Positions 40,481 to 64,000 of a DNA stretch of 64,000 nucleotides are shown here, piece after piece. The DNA lies in contig CM036632.1 of the NCBI GenBank assembly GCA_020746105.1, forward strand, positions 6,494,001 through 6,558,000, given 5' to 3'. Under the pieces are notes generated by a model. It saw only the letters and a list, made by a program, of their open reading frames with translations, was not told where the DNA came from and did no database searches. Each line of letters begins with the position of its first letter. Positions within the stretch are counted from its first letter, which is position 1. Position numbers and translations under genes: made by a program. The stretch comes from Trogon surrucura. Taxonomy: Eukaryota > Chordata > Aves > Trogoniformes > Trogonidae.

Positions 40481-40502
40481 CCCCCCCCCCCCCCCCCCCC
40501 CC
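40481..40502. repeat. Poly(C) tract, 22 bases
   Basis: Twenty-two uninterrupted C bases (G on the minus strand) lie within the CpG island between the TATA box and exon 1 coding sequence. If the TATA box is used, this lies in the transcribed leader. The length is likely to vary between individuals or assemblies. Confidence 0.9.
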
Positions 40503-41170
40503 TTTCTTACATGTGGGCAGAGCCCCTCACGCCCTGCGAGCAGGGGCTGCAGCTGGCGGCAGCCCCCACTACTTGTTGTTGTGGGTTTGGTGCCGGGAGT
40601 ACCGGGAGGAGGGACGGGGGAGGCGCATGGCAGGGAGGGGAGCGGTAAATGCTGCTCCTCGCCGGAGCCACGCTCCACACAGGCCACCGCTTCGCAGCGA
40701 GCCCGGGAGTCCTCCCTCCGCCAGGAGTTGCAGTTCGTCTCCGATCCCCTTGGGATTTAAACCTTCTTGCATATATATACTTTTTTTTTTTCCCTCCCTC
40801 CTCCTCTTTTTTTTTCCTCCCGTGCAAAGTGGGGAAGAAACTGCACCAAGGCAGCCCGCGAGATCTTGCAATATTGCTCCCGATTTATCACCGCTATTAT
40901 TCGTAATTATTATTTTTAACCTCACCCCAGCCGGGACCATTCTCAGCAAGACAAACATTACGATCCGTATCAATAAAGATTTTTTTTTTAAATATTTTTT
41001 TTTTTTTGAGACAGAGGGAGAGGGTGGAGGGCCAGCATAGCGGGGTGGGGGAGAAGCCGGCAAATAGAGAAATCCCTCGGTCCCGGCGCGGAGCGGGAGG
41101 CCGCGGCGGCGGGGGGAGGCGGGCCCCAGCGCCGCCCGCCGAGAGGGGGGCCAGCCGCCCCAGACAGGTG

Positions 41171-41224
41171 ATGGGCGTTTCGGCTGCGCTCCGGATCGAC
41201 TCCTTGGGTTTCACTTTGGTCTGA
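41171..41224 (+). other. PDGFA: PDGFA uORF1, 17 codons
   Basis: ATG at 41171 opens a frame that ends TGA at 41222-41224, about 310 bp before the PDGFA start. The context before the ATG (GTG at -3 to -1, G at +4) is favourable. It is present in the mRNA only if transcription starts upstream. Confidence 0.5.
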
Positions 41225-41235
41225 TCTAAGCAAAT

Positions 41236-41259
41236 ATGCAGAAGTACCGGCTGGTCTAG
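41236..41259 (+). other. PDGFA: PDGFA uORF2, 7 codons
   Basis: ATG at 41236 is followed by six codons and TAG. It is a minimal uORF that starts 11 bases after uORF1 ends, in the PDGFA leader. Confidence 0.45.
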
Positions 41260-41395
41260 TCCTAAGAGCCAAGAGGAGCGAGCGAGAGCGGCAGAAAGGA
41301 GAGCAGCCACGCTCCCGTAGCGAGAGGAACATACAAACAGCGGCAGCGCCGTAATTAACCCACCGCCGCCCCGAGGCAGCCCCGACCCACCCTGG

Positions 41396-41449
41396 ATGCG
41401 GAGGACCCCCGAGCCACCTCGCTGCCTTTCCCCTGAGGGATGGTACTGA
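41396..41449 (+). other. PDGFA: PDGFA uORF3, 17 codons
   Basis: ATG at 41396 reads to TGA at 41447-41449. Its last codons overlap the start of uORF4 in another frame, so the two are mutually exclusive for a single ribosome unless it reinitiates backwards. Confidence 0.5.
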
Positions 41450-41531
41450 ATTTCTGCGCGGCAGGAGCCGGCCTGCAGCTCCTCTCCATCAGCGTTGCCT
41501 TCCCTCCGTGTCTAAAGTGCACTAGACCGCG

Positions 41532-41535
<4 letters not shown>
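41440..41535 (+). other. PDGFA: PDGFA uORF4, 31 codons, overlaps the PDGFA start as ATGA
   Basis: ATG at 41440 has G at -3 and G at +4, a strong Kozak context. Its 31 sense codons end with TGA at 41533-41535, so stop and main start share bases as ATGA (41532-41535). The PDGFA ATG itself has G at -3 but A at +4, a weaker context. Ribosomes that start at uORF4 terminate on the PDGFA start codon, where only leaky scanning or termination-reinitiation can give PDGF-A. The peptide has no recognised domain. Translation of it is untested. Confidence 0.6.
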
Positions 41536-62275
<20,740 letters not shown>

Positions 62276-62302
62276 AACCTACTGGAACTATTTGATATTC
62301 AG

Positions 62303-63536
62303 GTAGGACCTATATGCTGAACACCCTAATAGCACAAGTACTGGAAAACTTAATCAAATATCATCACTTCAACTTAATCACTGTTCAAAATCTTGACACT
62401 TGCTACCTCAAGGCTGCAAAGAGATTAGATTTGATTGGCTTTGATAATTCTACCTGCTGGTATTTTTCCTTTAAGCTCCACATCACCATCAGCATCTTAC
62501 ATTCTTGAGCTACTTCCTTTTCTTGCCTTTCATGTTTCTTTTTTTTAATTTTTTTTTGGAGGGTGCTAATACTTCAGCTTCTGAAATCTCAAGTTCCATT
62601 GCTTTTGCTTTTGTTTCATTATTATTGATTTCTGAGGTCAAAACATCACGTAATAATGCATGAATGAATTGCCAGGTTACAAATTACTGTGTTCTTAGTC
62701 ATTGACTGTAAAACACCGAGTGTACATACAGCGAGTGCCGTTCTATGCGTGACCATCAAACCCGTGTTTTGGCATGAACTGGGGTTGATTGTACATGCAC
62801 CTGAGATGGTCTCCTGATCTGCCTACCTGACAAGGAAGATGTGTAGAAGTACTATTTGTTTTGTGTTTGAGGGCACTCTCTTACATCAGAAAATTACGAT
62901 TATTTTTTTTTTTTGTGTCTCTTCAGTCTTAGTAGGATGATGAGTCAGTCATGAAAATTCACGAGGTTTCCAGTGTAGTGAAAAACTAACACCCTTTTGT
63001 TGCAAAAATGATTGAAATCCTTTGGCCAGTGTATTAGCAGTGTGTGGTGATGGCGATACACATTCCAAATCAAATGCAGAATTTCCATTTCTTAGTGACT
63101 TGAAAATTATGTGAACTGCAGCACTTGCAATTGATTCTAGTATTTGGAGTGGGAATGATTTGGATTTTGCAGTGTATGTACCTAATGCCTTGATGCTGGT
63201 AAATTTCATTGCAAGAACATCTTTTTGCACATAAACTCCCAGTGGCAGTTTTCATTTATACTTGATGTGTCATTTCTAAAGAATGCTAAACTTGATATCC
63301 TGTTTCAGATTAACAGGTATTTATTGGGAGTAGTATGATAGAAGCAAAGATTTTCTAAAATTCAACTTTAAAAGTGAGCATGTAAACTCAATCAAAACAG
63401 CATTTAGAACTTCTTGTCCCAGGTTAGTGACTCTTCATGCAGAACAGTTTTTTAGTTCTTTTTTAAGTCGTCTGCTTCGAGGTTAGGACCTTTGATTCTA
63501 ATCATAGAGTTATTGTATCTTTTTTCTCTCCTGCAG
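62303..63536 (+). other. PDGFA: PDGFA intron 6
   Basis: This 1.2-kb GT-AG intron is AT-rich and ends in the pyrimidine-rich acceptor TTTTTTCTCTCCTGCAG. That acceptor is clearly stronger than the exon 6 acceptor, which favours skipping of exon 6 and the short isoform. No repeats were recognised. Confidence 0.9.
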
Positions 63537-63547
63537 ATGTAAGGTGA
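63537..63547 (+). CDS. PDGFA: PDGFA exon 7 coding part (short isoform end, DVR)
   Basis: Spliced directly to exon 5, the split codon becomes GAT, followed by GTA AGG TGA, that is Asp-Val-Arg-stop. The total is 196 residues, the length and ending of the mammalian short form. This freely diffusible isoform lacks the basic tail. Confidence 0.95.
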
Positions 63548-64000
63548 AAATAAGCTAGAAAAAAAACTTCTCTCTGGGACATGGATGTACATGGTTTGTT
63601 ACATTCCTGAACCTACTATGTATGGTGCTTATTGACTGTATACTTTATTTGTTCTCCTATGTGAAAAAACTGGCTCAAAAGAACACTTAATGAGAACAAA
63701 GAGACAATGTACATTTGTTTAATGTGACATCAAAGCAAGTATTGTAGCACTCTGTGAAACAATAGGAAGCTTCCCTGTCCAAAAAAGAAAAAAAGTGAAA
63801 GAAAGAAAAACAGAAAAGGAAAAAAAGACAGTTGAATGAATGGAGGATACCAAAAGTACTCAAAAAACATGACAAAAATCTAAGTGAATAGTGGATTTCT
63901 GTCAGAGCAGTCAACGGTGCTTTACGTCAAGAAATGTGCCTGCGTTCTTGATGAAGATGGATGGACACTGGTGGACTTCAGGCACAAAAAAAGCAGGAAT
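63548..64000 (+). other. PDGFA: PDGFA 3' UTR (runs off the window)
   Basis: Blocks such as GGGACATGGATGTACATGG, TTCCTGAACCTACTATGTA and TTTAATGTGACATCAAAGCA resemble the human PDGFA 3' UTR as I remember it. This suggests strong conservation outside coding sequence. An A-rich GAAAGAAA stretch follows near 63782-63830. No poly(A) signal of a convincing kind is reached before the window ends. Confidence 0.8.

Larger units (their letters stand above)
40340..41531 (+). other. PDGFA: Probable PDGFA 5' UTR / proximal promoter
   Basis: The region runs from the predicted TATA-directed start to the initiator ATG. It mixes GC-rich segments with T-rich and A-rich tracts near 40780-41010. Four short uORFs in the last 370 bp are listed separately. 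The true transcription start is not fixed by the sequence, so the left border is only a working estimate. Confidence 0.4.

Noticed and set aside
40972..40977. AATAAA poly(A) signal before PDGFA exon 1
   Set aside because: It lies in the leader/promoter region of PDGFA with no gene ending there. It is followed by T runs but has no supporting transcript context.

Overview
This is a stretch of bird nuclear genome, most likely from a passerine. It carries the 3' end of one gene and nearly all of a second, head to tail on the + strand. The avian call rests on two CR1 LINE 3' ends with the typical ATTCTATG-type tail, and on a tRNA-Ile-headed SINE with a CR1-like tail at about 59437-59645. As I recall the literature, SINEs of that build (TguSINE1-like) are passerine. 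The species cannot be named from the sequence.

Layout. (1) 1-15131 is the interior of a large intron of PRKAR1B (regulatory subunit RI-beta of cAMP-dependent protein kinase). It contains an antisense 801-bp solo LTR (2730-3530) flanked by the 5-bp duplication GGCTG, and a CR1 3' end (about 6180-6366). (2) 15132-15213 and 15642-15814 are the last two PRKAR1B coding exons, encoding most of the second cAMP-binding domain. An AT-rich probable 3' UTR follows, with poly(A) signals at 17190 and 18023. (3) About 18050-39700 is intergenic: no gene recognised, only microsatellites and chance ORFs. (4) About 39760-43080 is a CpG island with the PDGFA promoter, a uORF-rich 5' UTR, exon 1 and exon 2. (5) Seven PDGFA exons run to the right edge: 41532-41594, 42717-42813, 50158-50262, 52397-52584, 60469-60595, 62220-62302 and 63537 onward. 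The 3' UTR runs off the window.

The PDGFA reading frame closes exactly. Exons 1-6 give a 211-residue long form with a basic matrix-retention tail. Skipping exon 6 joins exon 5 to exon 7 and gives a 196-residue form ending Asp-Val-Arg. All eight cystine-knot cysteines, the RRKR processing site and the N-glycosylation site are present. Known tandem synteny of PRKAR1B and PDGFA in vertebrates agrees with this order.

Points most worth checking are regulatory. Four uORFs lie before PDGFA, the last with a strong Kozak context and a stop that overlaps the PDGFA start as ATGA. A (GT)9 microsatellite replaces most of the polypyrimidine tract of the exon 2 acceptor. Intron 4 holds a second, isolated CpG-rich island. 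Long G and C homopolymer tracts flank a consensus TATA box. I found no evidence of a wholly new gene system.
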